Part shown: in pieces, positions 7,363-14,874 of the stretch
Layout: every line of letters starts with the position of its first letter
How positions within the stretch are numbered: position 1 is the first letter of the stretch
Assembly: GCA_965203615.1 (NCBI GenBank)
Contig: OZ241900.1
Location: 2,542,001 to 2,606,000, forward strand
From: VXNE01 sp965203615
GTDB lineage: Bacteria > Pseudomonadota > Gammaproteobacteria > Pseudomonadales > Azotimanducaceae
Direction of reading: 5' to 3'
Length of the DNA stretch: 64,000 nt
Notes under the pieces: model-generated
What the model saw: only the letters and a program-made list of their open reading frames with translations
What the model was told of the DNA's origin: nothing
The model's database searches: none
Program-made: the position numbers and the translations under genes

Positions 7363-10275
7363 TCACTTCATCTCGACGACGACGCGGATGCCGACATCTT
7401 CCAGGCGAAGGGACTCGTTCCCCCATCCGCGCTGCGCTGCGCGAACGAGACTCGGGTTCACGATCCAGGAACCGCCGCGCAACACCCGCTCTTCGCAATT
7501 GGTGGCGCTCCTCGCCGATCCATCGCCCGCAGCACCTGCGTAGTCGTCGTGGCGGCAGTCCGATACCCACTCCCAGACGTTGCCGAGCATGTCGTGCAGT
7601 CCCCATGGATTTGGGCTGAACGAACCGACGACCATCGTTCCCCGATGATCCCTGTTTGCCCGGCTGCGGCAGCCGTTGCAGTTGGCCCGTTCGACGCCAA
7701 TCGAACTTCCCCAGCTATACCTTGTCGCCGTGCCCGCCCGAGCCGCGTACTCCCACTCCGCCTCGCTTGGCAAGCGATACGGTCTCCGCGTTTCCCTGGA
7801 CAGCCATTCGGCGTAGGCCGTCGCGTCGAGCCAGGACACGTTGACGACAGGTGCTGACGTTTCCGTGGTACAGGCCGCCTTCTCGGCGTTCTCGCGGCCC
7901 GTGGCGCGGGCGAAGCGGGCGAAATCGTCGCATGTGACCTCGAACTTCGAGAGTGCCAGGGGGTGCGTCAACCTGACGTCGTGAACAGGCAATTCGTTCG
8001 AACGACAGTCAACGCGGGATACGCATCCCATGCGAAAGCTCCCGGAGGCGATGGCGACCATGGTTGGCCCGGTGCCGCCGGAAGCGAGCGGATCGGCGAA
8101 TTCGGCGCTTCCCGTCTGCAATGTCAGCGCCTGATCCGTAGGTCCCGGGTCATGGTTCACTGCGCCTTCCCACGTTGTGTACCCTGGCAGCACTGCCCTG
8201 ACGTGGTAACTCCCGGGCGTCAGCAATACGCCGGGACTGTAGACCCGATCGCCTAGCGGAAGGCTCACGAAAGCACCGGGCGGTGTGGTGGTCACGGTAA
8301 ACGGTTGTGGGTTGCGGGTCAGCGATACCGGCGACCTGGTAATTCCATCGACTTCGATGGTGCGCGTTTCCGGCACGTAGCCGTCGCGGGTCACGCGGAC
8401 TCTATGGCGCCCTTCCCGAATCCGCATTCCATCTTCGTACGCCAGTTCCAGATCCGGCAGCGTTACGTCGGCATCGTCGGGCGTCAGATCCAATGTCAGC
8501 GAGCCGTAGGCGACGGTGTCTTCAAGCCTGAGTTCAAGTGTCGTTACGCTGTTCCTGGGTACGTTGGCGCTGACCCTCATGGGGCCATGCCCCTCTGCTC
8601 CGACGACCAGTTCCAGGGGTCCGGCCGGCAGTCCGTAGATGGTCGTCGGCGTGCGCTCCGCAAAGCGCTCGCCATCATGCTCGATCCAGGCCTTTGCCGG
8701 CTCCGTCAGGACAGTGAGCGCGCCGGTGGCACGCGCAAGCGTGCGCTCCATGCGGGTCTCCCTCTCATCGGAATCGGCCGGATTCGGTATCGCGATGGTT
8801 TCAGACAGCGTTTCGTAGAGATCGTGGCGCAAGGTCACGTCATACGATCCGGTGGCCAGGTCCGGGACCTCCAGTGGGGTTCGACCGATGACCTCGCCAG
8901 CGACCAGGACATCCACGCCTGGCGGCGTTGTGTTGACGACCAGCGTTGAGAGAACCGGCGTCGCCTGGTCCGGTTCGAAGGAATGGGTCAAGGCTTGCGC
9001 AATCTCGGGCTGTTCCGGCGGACGTGACGCCTCGCTGTCGGGCGCGTCCGTTGCCGGGGTAAGCGCCGTGATCGGTTCCGGTGACGCCGCTTGGGGCACT
9101 GGCGAGGTCGTTGGCGCCGCTGCGGCGGGCGTTACTGCCGTGGTGGCCTCGATGCCCTGGCTGTCCGATCGAAGAATGCCGGTGTCCACCCAAGTAAGGA
9201 CGGCTATGAATGCCGTTGCCGCAATCGCGGGAACGGCCCATTGCCGCCGGGGTTCGGATGTCGTAACCATGCGCGCGGAAGGGGACGGGGGGCGAGCATG
9301 CACGGCGGGTGGAGGCGCTTCCTGCGGTTGCGGGGCCGAGAACATCTGGCCGCGCGCAGCCCGTCTGACGACCCGTGGAGATTGGTGGGCGCCGACCGAA
9401 AAAAGGCGGCGCCATGCGACGACGTTCTGCGGCCGCTCGTGCGCACGAATCACGAGAGCCGCGTTGATACCCGCCAATGTGCTCGCGCTGTACGGTCTTT
9501 GGGACGCTTCGGACACGGGAATCATCTCGTCGGCCACGGCCCTCTCGGTGGCTTCTGGCGGGGTCAGTCCTGTCGCGCAGGTGTACATGACCGCGCCCAG
9601 TCCATAGATGTCTGTCCACGCTCCGAGGTGACCGATGTGCGAATATTGTTCCAGGGCCGCGTAACCCGGTCGCGGGACGAACGAGGAGCCCCGCGAACGG
9701 GCCCCGAAAACCTTGCGTGCTCCGGCCACCTGCTGTTGCTCGGGGAATCCGAGGAGTACGGGAGAGCCGCCCTCCCGGACGACGATCTTGTCCGGACCGA
9801 TGTCCCGGTGCAGGAAGTTGCTTCCATGCAGGGCTTCCAGTGCATCGAGTATGGGGAACAGGAGACGCTTGCACTCGTCCTCGGATAACGTTGCCCCCTC
9901 TTCCAGCAGTGCCGAGAGGACCGCTCCCTCCATGTAGTCCCTGACTATGTAGCCTGTGCCGTTCGCTTTCAGGCACCGTTGCACCTGGACAAGGTTCGGT
10001 TGGGCGATGTGCGTCAAGGCTTCGCCCTCCTCCAGGAATCGGCTGAGTTCAGTGTTGAATTCCGCTTCGTGCCCGGATGATTTCGGCACTACGCCTGAAT
10101 CGGTGCGCGTAGCGAGGTGGTCGGGCAGGTACTCCTTGATGACCACCGGCTGATCGCGACCGTGGTCGAACCCGAAATACTTGATGCCGAGAGAGCCCGT
10201 GCCGAGAACCCTGCGGATTTCGTATTCCTCCAGGCGATAGCCGCTGGAAAGAGCGAAATGGTCGTCGGCCAACAT
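7363..10275 (-). CDS. membrane pseudokinase with PEGA repeats and FGE-like domain
   Basis: A 970-residue multidomain protein. Residues about 18-290 are an Hanks-type kinase domain with a glycine loop (GTGSLG, 25-30), the ATP lysine in 'VVIKEYLP' (K47) and HRD at 156-158. The metal ligands are lost: the usual Asn after HRD is K163, and DFG reads G176-F177-P178. It is therefore probably a pseudokinase. A linker rich in proline leads to one membrane span (about 346-366). Four beta-sandwich PEGA-like repeats follow (for example 'VNTTPPGVDVLVAG' and 'VTTTPPGAFVSL'). The C-terminal 235 residues are a formylglycine-generating-enzyme/sulfatase-modifying-like fold ('LPSEAEWEYAARAG', 'LGNVWEWVSDC', 'RVLRGGSW'). 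AAGGAG sits just before the ATG. It is divergent from a roadblock-like gene. Confidence 0.85.
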   Translation of the reverse strand: MLADDHFALSSGYRLEEYEIRRVLGTGSLGIKYFGFDHGRDQPVVIKEYLPDHLATRTDSGVVPKSSGHEAEFNTELSRFLEEGEALTHIAQPNLVQVQRCLKANGTGYIVRDYMEGAVLSALLEEGATLSEDECKRLLFPILDALEALHGSNFLHRDIGPDKIVVREGGSPVLLGFPEQQQVAGARKVFGARSRGSSFVPRPGYAALEQYSHIGHLGAWTDIYGLGAVMYTCATGLTPPEATERAVADEMIPVSEASQRPYSASTLAGINAALVIRAHERPQNVVAWRRLFSVGAHQSPRVVRRAARGQMFSAPQPQEAPPPAVHARPPSPSARMVTTSEPRRQWAVPAIAATAFIAVLTWVDTGILRSDSQGIEATTAVTPAAAAPTTSPVPQAASPEPITALTPATDAPDSEASRPPEQPEIAQALTHSFEPDQATPVLSTLVVNTTPPGVDVLVAGEVIGRTPLEVPDLATGSYDVTLRHDLYETLSETIAIPNPADSDERETRMERTLARATGALTVLTEPAKAWIEHDGERFAERTPTTIYGLPAGPLELVVGAEGHGPMRVSANVPRNSVTTLELRLEDTVAYGSLTLDLTPDDADVTLPDLELAYEDGMRIREGRHRVRVTRDGYVPETRTIEVDGITRSPVSLTRNPQPFTVTTTPPGAFVSLPLGDRVYSPGVLLTPGSYHVRAVLPGYTTWEGAVNHDPGPTDQALTLQTGSAEFADPLASGGTGPTMVAIASGSFRMGCVSRVDCRSNELPVHDVRLTHPLALSKFEVTCDDFARFARATGRENAEKAACTTETSAPVVNVSWLDATAYAEWLSRETRRPYRLPSEAEWEYAARAGTATRYSWGSSIGVERANCNGCRSRANRDHRGTMVVGSFSPNPWGLHDMLGNVWEWVSDCRHDDYAGAAGDGSARSATNCEERVLRGGSWIVNPSLVRAAQRGWGNESLRLEDVGIRVVVEMK

Positions 10276-10347
10276 GTACTCCTTGAATCACGCGCCCGGG
10301 AAGTATGTGACGCGAGCTCTCCTCCTACCGAGCAGGAGGGGTACGCA

Positions 10348-10491
10348 ATGATAATTTATTGTGGTTTGCGTCGCGACGAACGGACGCTGGTGCGCGTCAC
10401 GGGCCCACACGAAGTCCCGGTGAGCCTCACCCATCTTGCCGCGGTACGTGCGGCGGTCCCTGCCTCGAAAGACCCGCGTCCAGTGACATAG
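10348..10491 (+). CDS. possible 47-residue small protein
   Basis: An ATG at 10348 follows AGGAGGGG at 10334-10341 by six bases and opens a 47-codon frame ending with TAG. The product starts MIIYCGLRRDERTL and has no recognisable domain. The Shine-Dalgarno is one arm of a CCTCCT/AGGAGG inverted repeat, so translation could be masked by RNA structure. The good ribosome site is the only argument for it; no second member or conserved neighbour supports it. Confidence 0.25.
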   Translation: MIIYCGLRRDERTLVRVTGPHEVPVSLTHLAAVRAAVPASKDPRPVT

Positions 10492-10612
10492 CGCGGACAT
10501 TAGCTGCGTAGTTTCGGGGCGGATGGGGCCTTGGAAGGCAGGTTGACACGCGTATTTCAAATGAGGCATCGTCAGGAAGCGGTGCCAAACGTTGCTGGAT
10601 GCACGATCCGGC

Positions 10613-10620
10613 AAGGAGGT
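10613..10620 (+). promoter_or_regulatory. ribosome binding site deciding the roadblock-like start
   Basis: AAGGAGGT lies nine bases before the GTG at 10630. Upstream in-frame starts have no such site, and the downstream start matches where homology with the paralogue at 42067-42921 begins. Confidence 0.75.
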
Positions 10621-10629
10621 CAGGGGCAG

Positions 10630-11154
10630 GTGAGGTTCCAACAGCTATGCGACGGAATTGTCGATGACGTCGACGGCGCGCTGGCGTGTGCCCTCGTTGA
10701 TCTCGAGACCGGGCTTCCGCTTGCGTCGACAGTCGCTCCCGGGGGGGTACTGAATTCCGCCTCCATCGAAGCCATTTCGGCCGCGGGCGCGGATTACTTC
10801 AGGGGAAAGGCCGTGCGTCGCCTGGCCGGGGCAATGTCCTCGGAATCGGATTCGAACTTCGTCTGGGAAATTCAGACCACGACAGAGGACACCCATCACT
10901 TCATGTCAGTGGTGCCCGGACGTCAGAACACGCTCATGGTGCTGATCACCGACAAGACCGCCAATTTGGGCCTGGGGTGGATCTCCATGCGGGAAGCGTT
11001 GGCTCGCATCCGCGAGGACGACGACGTTGCCGGGTCCGAACGGCAGTTGGGAGTTCTCCCGCCCAGACAGGAAGCTCCAGCCAACGTGCAGGACGCGGAC
11101 ATGTTCAACACGACCTGGCGCGGCGGGCGCGGCTATCGGCGGTCTCCCCGCTAG
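10630..11154 (+). CDS. roadblock/LC7-like protein, paralogue 1
   Basis: A 174-residue protein whose first 115 residues look like a roadblock/LC7 (MglB-type) module. There is an N-terminal helix 'FQQLCDGIVDDVDGAL', a strand with 'ALVDLETGLPLAS', a central helix, and a final sheet 'LMVLITDKTANLGLGW'. Such domains dimerise and act as scaffolds or GTPase regulators. The tail (about 130-174) is low complexity and basic ('GGRGYRRSPR'). It shares 'DDVDG', 'LTDLETGLPLA'-like and 'VTDKNVSLG'-like blocks with the protein at 42067-42921, so the two are paralogues. The GTG start is set by AAGGAGGT. It is divergent from the pseudokinase gene, suggesting a shared process. No Ras-like GTPase (MglA) is in the window. 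Confidence 0.6.
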   Translation: MRFQQLCDGIVDDVDGALACALVDLETGLPLASTVAPGGVLNSASIEAISAAGADYFRGKAVRRLAGAMSSESDSNFVWEIQTTTEDTHHFMSVVPGRQNTLMVLITDKTANLGLGWISMREALARIREDDDVAGSERQLGVLPPRQEAPANVQDADMFNTTWRGGRGYRRSPR

Positions 11155-11156
11155 GA

Positions 11157-11330
11157 GCCTTCAGCCGGGGGCGCTTCCCCGACCGCTGACCCGTAAGGAA
11201 GTGTAGACGTTCGCCTCATCGGCGGATGCGTGCTTCCATGCAAGCCTTCAGCCGGGGGCGCTTCCCCGACCGCTGACGCGTAAGGAACCGTAGACGTTCG
11301 CCTCGTCGGCGGATGCGTACTCCCATGCAA
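11157..11330. repeat. two tandem copies of an 87-bp repeat
   Basis: Copies at 11157-11243 and 11244-11330 are nearly identical and directly adjacent. Each holds an imperfect stem: TCAGC CGGGG, a 6-base loop, CCCCG, three bases, GCTGA. A short CGCC/GGCG hairpin follows. A third, diverged 87-bp copy is at 46749-46835. Because 87 is a multiple of three, the minus strand stays open through both copies, giving a repeated peptide ending in VGEAPPAEG. The element lies between the convergent roadblock-like and tadC genes. Confidence 0.85.
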
Positions 11331-11404
11331 GGTTCCCACGGCCGGCGCCTTGGGCCTCGGTCTTTTGTTGCGAAACCGCCAACCGGGCGGCAATGGCGAT
11401 GCGC

Positions 11405-12355
11405 CTATCCCCCGACTCCGCCCAAGTCCCGAACTATCTGAACGAATGCCGGGCCGACGACAATAACCAGTAGGCCGGGCAGCAGGAAAACCATCGACGG
11501 GAGGATCAGCAGCGTCGGCAGGCGCGCCATCTTGGCCTGCATCTCGGTGATCATTTCGACCCGCACCGAACTGGAAAGCCTGCGCAGGGCGTCAGCCGCA
11601 GGCGTACCCTGCCGTTCGCTTTGCGCCACCGTCGTGGTCAGGTCCTTCATGGACTGGAGGTCCAGCCGTTGCGCGACTCGGCCGAGCGCCTCCTCACGAT
11701 TCATTCCGTGGATGCGCATGTCGAGACTCGCCTGACCCAACTCGTCGGCGAGTGCGGGCCGGAACGCCCTGAGGTCGTTGATGGTGCGCCGCAGCGCGCG
11801 CTCGAAGGTAAGTCCCGCTTCGAGGCAGACGATCAACAAGTCCATTGCATCGGGCAGCGCAATCTGGATCTTCCATACGCGGCGGGCTGCCAGGCGTGTC
11901 ACGATCAGCTCCGGCACCAGGTTGCATGCAACACCGACCAGCAACCCTCCCAATAGCCCGACACCCCAGCCGATCACGCCGGGAAACAGTGTCGATGCGG
12001 CCAGTCCGCCTCCTACCAGGCCGACTAGCAGACAGGCGACTTTCGTGCCGATCACGAAGGTCACCGCATTGGACGAACGAAACCCCGCACGTTGCAACGC
12101 CACGGCGATCTTCTGCTGGTCTTCTTCGCCGAGGGGCATGAATGTCCCCAGGACACCGAGCACTCGCTCCAGGCCGGTCCGCACGCCGGTCATCCCTTCG
12201 GCGATTCGGCTCTGTACGCGGGACTCCTGATTGCCGCCGATCGCGAGTTGTATCCGTCTGGCCACCCGCCGTCGACTGAGCGTCGTACTCAGCACTATCA
12301 GCGATGACCCGGTGGTGATTGCCACCAGGATGATGAATACGGTTTGCACGGTCAT
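11405..12355 (-). CDS. tadC: Tad pilus inner-membrane platform protein TadC
   Basis: TadC is one of two polytopic platform proteins that couple the TadA ATPase to Flp pilin assembly. The 316-residue protein has an N-terminal span, two central spans ('ACLLVGLVGGGLAAS', 'VIGWGVGLLGGLLVG') and a type II secretion F-type domain containing 'ALPDAMDLLIVCLEAGLTFE' as its signature helix, ending with a last hydrophobic segment. The ATG at 12355 overlaps the tadB stop (ATGA). It is the last gene of the leftward tadABC group and converges with the roadblock-like gene across the 87-bp repeats. A longer upstream start would run into tadB and is not used. Confidence 0.9.
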   Translation of the reverse strand: MTVQTVFIILVAITTGSSLIVLSTTLSRRRVARRIQLAIGGNQESRVQSRIAEGMTGVRTGLERVLGVLGTFMPLGEEDQQKIAVALQRAGFRSSNAVTFVIGTKVACLLVGLVGGGLAASTLFPGVIGWGVGLLGGLLVGVACNLVPELIVTRLAARRVWKIQIALPDAMDLLIVCLEAGLTFERALRRTINDLRAFRPALADELGQASLDMRIHGMNREEALGRVAQRLDLQSMKDLTTTVAQSERQGTPAADALRRLSSSVRVEMITEMQAKMARLPTLLILPSMVFLLPGLLVIVVGPAFVQIVRDLGGVGG

Positions 12356-13296
12356 CGCTGGGCACCGCGAATCATGAGCCACGATACAAACAGGCCGGAG
12401 ACAATCAGGCCGACGCCGATGCCGAGAAGATGGCGCGCGTCGCCCAGAAGCGTGTTCACGACCTCGGGCTGCAGGATTGCCTGGACCGTTACGCCGAGGA
12501 CGGGAACGACGGCCAGCACCCCCAGGGTCACCTTGGCCTCGGCGGTCGTGGCCTTGAGCCGCGTATTCGAGTCAAGCCGTTCCCTCAGCATGTCGCCGAG
12601 GTTCCCAACGGCTTCCGAGAGGCTGCCGCCCGTGCCGGATTGCGCGGAGATGATTGCGGAGAGCATTGCCAGTTCACCCATGCGTATGCGGTGCGCCTCG
12701 CGCGCCATGGCCTGTTCCAGGGGAACGCCGAAATCGGTTTCGCGCAGTATGGCCCTGAGAGAGGGGGTGAGCGGTTCTTCAGCGGTTTGGGCGACGGAGC
12801 GCAGGGCGCGCAGACTGGAGGTGCCGAAGCGCACCAGGCGTTGAAAGTCCTCGACGGCGGTGACGAGCCGATTGCAGAAAGCGTCCCGCTTGCGGGTCTC
12901 GACGACGCTTCCCGCGTTCCAGCCGAAAGTCGCTGCAGCGGCAAGCGACAGGAAGACGGCGAAGATGGTCGGCACACCGACAAAGACCATCGCCGGTATG
13001 AGAATGATCCAAAGGAGGAGCGTAGTGCCGAATACGATCATCCCCGTGCGCACGCCGCCGGACAGCGGGAACAGGGCATCCAGGCGTTCCACGATGTAGT
13101 TGTCACCTTCGGTCTGGGTTTCGGGCGCCGCTTCGGCGACAGGGGCAGCCCCCCCTTCGGTGTCGAGGAGGTCGGTGATGGGTCGCAGCCGGCGTCGCAG
13201 GCGCAGCCTCGCCCGCATGGCGTCGTTGACCATCAGGACCATCATCCCGGCAAACAGGGTGACGATGGCGCCCACAATCGTAGCGAGCCAACTCAT
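12352..13296 (-). CDS. tadB: Tad pilus inner-membrane platform protein TadB
   Basis: TadB pairs with TadC in the inner-membrane platform of the Flp pilus machine. The 314-residue protein has an N-terminal span, a variable linker, a double membrane hairpin ('TTLLLWIILIPAMVFVG', 'IFAVFLSLAAAATFG') and a GspF-like domain with 'RLVTAVEDFQRLVRFG' and 'MLSAIISAQSGTGGSLSEA'. A C-terminal span closes it. It starts directly after the tadA stop with no gap and overlaps tadC by four bases, so tadA-tadB-tadC are one translation-coupled unit. Confidence 0.92.
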   Translation of the reverse strand: MSWLATIVGAIVTLFAGMMVLMVNDAMRARLRLRRRLRPITDLLDTEGGAAPVAEAAPETQTEGDNYIVERLDALFPLSGGVRTGMIVFGTTLLLWIILIPAMVFVGVPTIFAVFLSLAAAATFGWNAGSVVETRKRDAFCNRLVTAVEDFQRLVRFGTSSLRALRSVAQTAEEPLTPSLRAILRETDFGVPLEQAMAREAHRIRMGELAMLSAIISAQSGTGGSLSEAVGNLGDMLRERLDSNTRLKATTAEAKVTLGVLAVVPVLGVTVQAILQPEVVNTLLGDARHLLGIGVGLIVSGLFVSWLMIRGAQR

Positions 13297-14649
13297 TTAG
13301 CCGACCGCGAATCCCTGGCGGGCTGCGGACATGCTCGAGGTCAGCAGGTCGCCGTACCCGGCGTCTTCCACCCGTGCGGCGAAGGAGGGGCGACTTCCGC
13401 TGCAGGCGAACCGATCCGAACCGGGGTCGTAGGCCCAGATGTTCTCGAGCACCGGCACCTCGCCTTCCAGACCTATCACGTCCGTGATGGCGACGACCTT
13501 GCGTTTGCCGTTGCTGAAACGCGACGCGTGCACGACGATGTCGATAGCGGAGATCACCTGGTTTCTTATCGCGGACAGCGGCATGTCGCCGGCACCCATC
13601 ATGACGAGATATTCGAGGCGGCTGATGGCATCGCGGGGACTGTTCGCGTGAACGGTCACCATCGATCCCGGGTGTCCGGTGTTCATTGCCTGCATGGCTT
13701 CGAGCGCTTCGGCGCCCCGCACCTCGCCGACAACGATGCGATCGGGGCGCATCCGCAACGCGTTCTTCAGCAAATCCCGCATCGTGATTTCACCGGTGCC
13801 TTCGGAAGACGGCGCGCGCGACTCCAGGCGCACGACGTGGGGCTGCTGCATTTTCAGTTCGGCGGCGTCCTCCAGCGTGACGACGCGTTCCTCTTCTCCG
13901 ATCATCCCGGACAGTGCGTTGAGGATAGTCGTCTTGCCGGCGCCGGTACCGCCCGACACCACTACGTTGAGCTTGGCCCGGGCGGCCACCTCCAGCATCG
14001 TCACCATGCCCGGGTGCATGGCACCGCCGCGCGACAGGTCCTGGAGGGAGAAGCCCCCCTGCCGGAATCGGCGGATGGAGATGGCGGCCCCGTCAATCGC
14101 CAGCGGCGGCACGATGATGTTGACCCTCGATCCGTCTTCCAGTCGCGCGTCGCACATCGGGTTCAGTTCGTCCACCCGGCGACCGACGCCTTCGGCGATA
14201 CGCTGCGCCAGACGCGTAAGGTGATCGAAGTCCCGGAAACGCACGTCCACCTGGCTTAACACCCCGTTTTTCTCCACGTAGACCGAGTGCAGGCCATTGA
14301 CCAATATGTCGCTGATGTCGGGATCGCGCAGCAACGGCCCCAGCGGCCCCAGCCCGCGCATCTCGTCGACTATCCGACGCGCGAGCGCCCGGTGAACGCC
14401 GCCGATACCGGGGGCGTCGGCCGCAGTCTCCAGTTGGCGCAATAGCTGTAGCACCAGATCGATCAGTTCGTCGCTGTCGAGCGACGCGGCGGTTCCCGCG
14501 TCGAGGCTCTCGAGAACGCGGTGGTGGTAAAAGGGAACGATGACTTCGAATCGGTCCTGCTCGGCCACCTCGGGCACGGCTTGGTTGTCGCGGCCCCATT
14601 GTTGCCGGTTCTGCGACAGTGCGCGCCTGCGCTGGATCGACCGGGGCAT
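13297..14649 (-). CDS. tadA: Tad pilus assembly ATPase TadA/CpaF
   Basis: This 450-residue CpaF-type secretion ATPase powers pilus extension, and in some species retraction, at the cytoplasmic side of the platform. It shows the CpaF N-terminal region 'LLRDPDISDILVNGLHSVYVEK', Walker A 'VVSGGTGAGKTTILNAL', an Asp box with 'VVTLEDAAELKM', Walker B 'RPDRIVVGEVRG', and the His box 'GHPGSMVTVHANSP'. All catalytic motifs are intact. It heads the tadABC unit; 225 bases separate its start from the tadG-like stop, room for a promoter of its own. Confidence 0.95.
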   Translation of the reverse strand: MPRSIQRRRALSQNRQQWGRDNQAVPEVAEQDRFEVIVPFYHHRVLESLDAGTAASLDSDELIDLVLQLLRQLETAADAPGIGGVHRALARRIVDEMRGLGPLGPLLRDPDISDILVNGLHSVYVEKNGVLSQVDVRFRDFDHLTRLAQRIAEGVGRRVDELNPMCDARLEDGSRVNIIVPPLAIDGAAISIRRFRQGGFSLQDLSRGGAMHPGMVTMLEVAARAKLNVVVSGGTGAGKTTILNALSGMIGEEERVVTLEDAAELKMQQPHVVRLESRAPSSEGTGEITMRDLLKNALRMRPDRIVVGEVRGAEALEAMQAMNTGHPGSMVTVHANSPRDAISRLEYLVMMGAGDMPLSAIRNQVISAIDIVVHASRFSNGKRKVVAITDVIGLEGEVPVLENIWAYDPGSDRFACSGSRPSFAARVEDAGYGDLLTSSMSAARQGFAVG

Positions 14650-14874
14650 GCTACGCGCTCTCCCGGGGAGTAGCGACCAGGCAGGGCTGCGGCGAACCCC
14701 CGGGCAAAGCGGGAATCAACGACCGGGACTGATTCTCAAAGCCCCAATTTCGATGAATTGCCAAACGACGCATTTACGTTCTGCCGTGATCGCGAATAGA
14801 TTGAAAAATACCACTTGTTTCGACAATACCACAGACCGCGGGCATGGCATTGACGGGTGTCCTCATCGGGACCG
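14650..14874. other. gap between tadG-like and tadA
   Basis: The 225-base gap is more AT-rich than its surroundings in the middle (about 14735-14835) and could carry a leftward promoter for tadABC. I see no gene and no confident hexamer pair in it. Confidence 0.4.

Larger units (their letters stand above)
10276..10629. other. divergent intergenic region between pseudokinase and roadblock-like genes
   Basis: This 354-base stretch separates two divergent genes and must carry both promoters. It contains a short AT-rich patch (ATAATTTATTG at about 10350) in otherwise GC-rich DNA, an inverted CCTCCT/AGGAGG pair at 10321-10339, and a possible 47-codon reading frame listed separately. I cannot assign convincing promoter hexamers. 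Confidence 0.5.

Noticed and set aside
11157..11330. CRISPR array
   Set aside because: Only two 87-bp units, directly abutting, with no spacers and no cas genes nearby.
11151..11393. Minus-strand 80-codon frame with a repeated VGEAPPAEG peptide
   Set aside because: It is the product of the 87-bp repeat being a multiple of three; no ribosome site and no function beyond the repeat.
12430..14259. 609-codon plus-strand frame
   Set aside because: It is the shadow of tadB and tadA, whose motifs are complete on the other strand.
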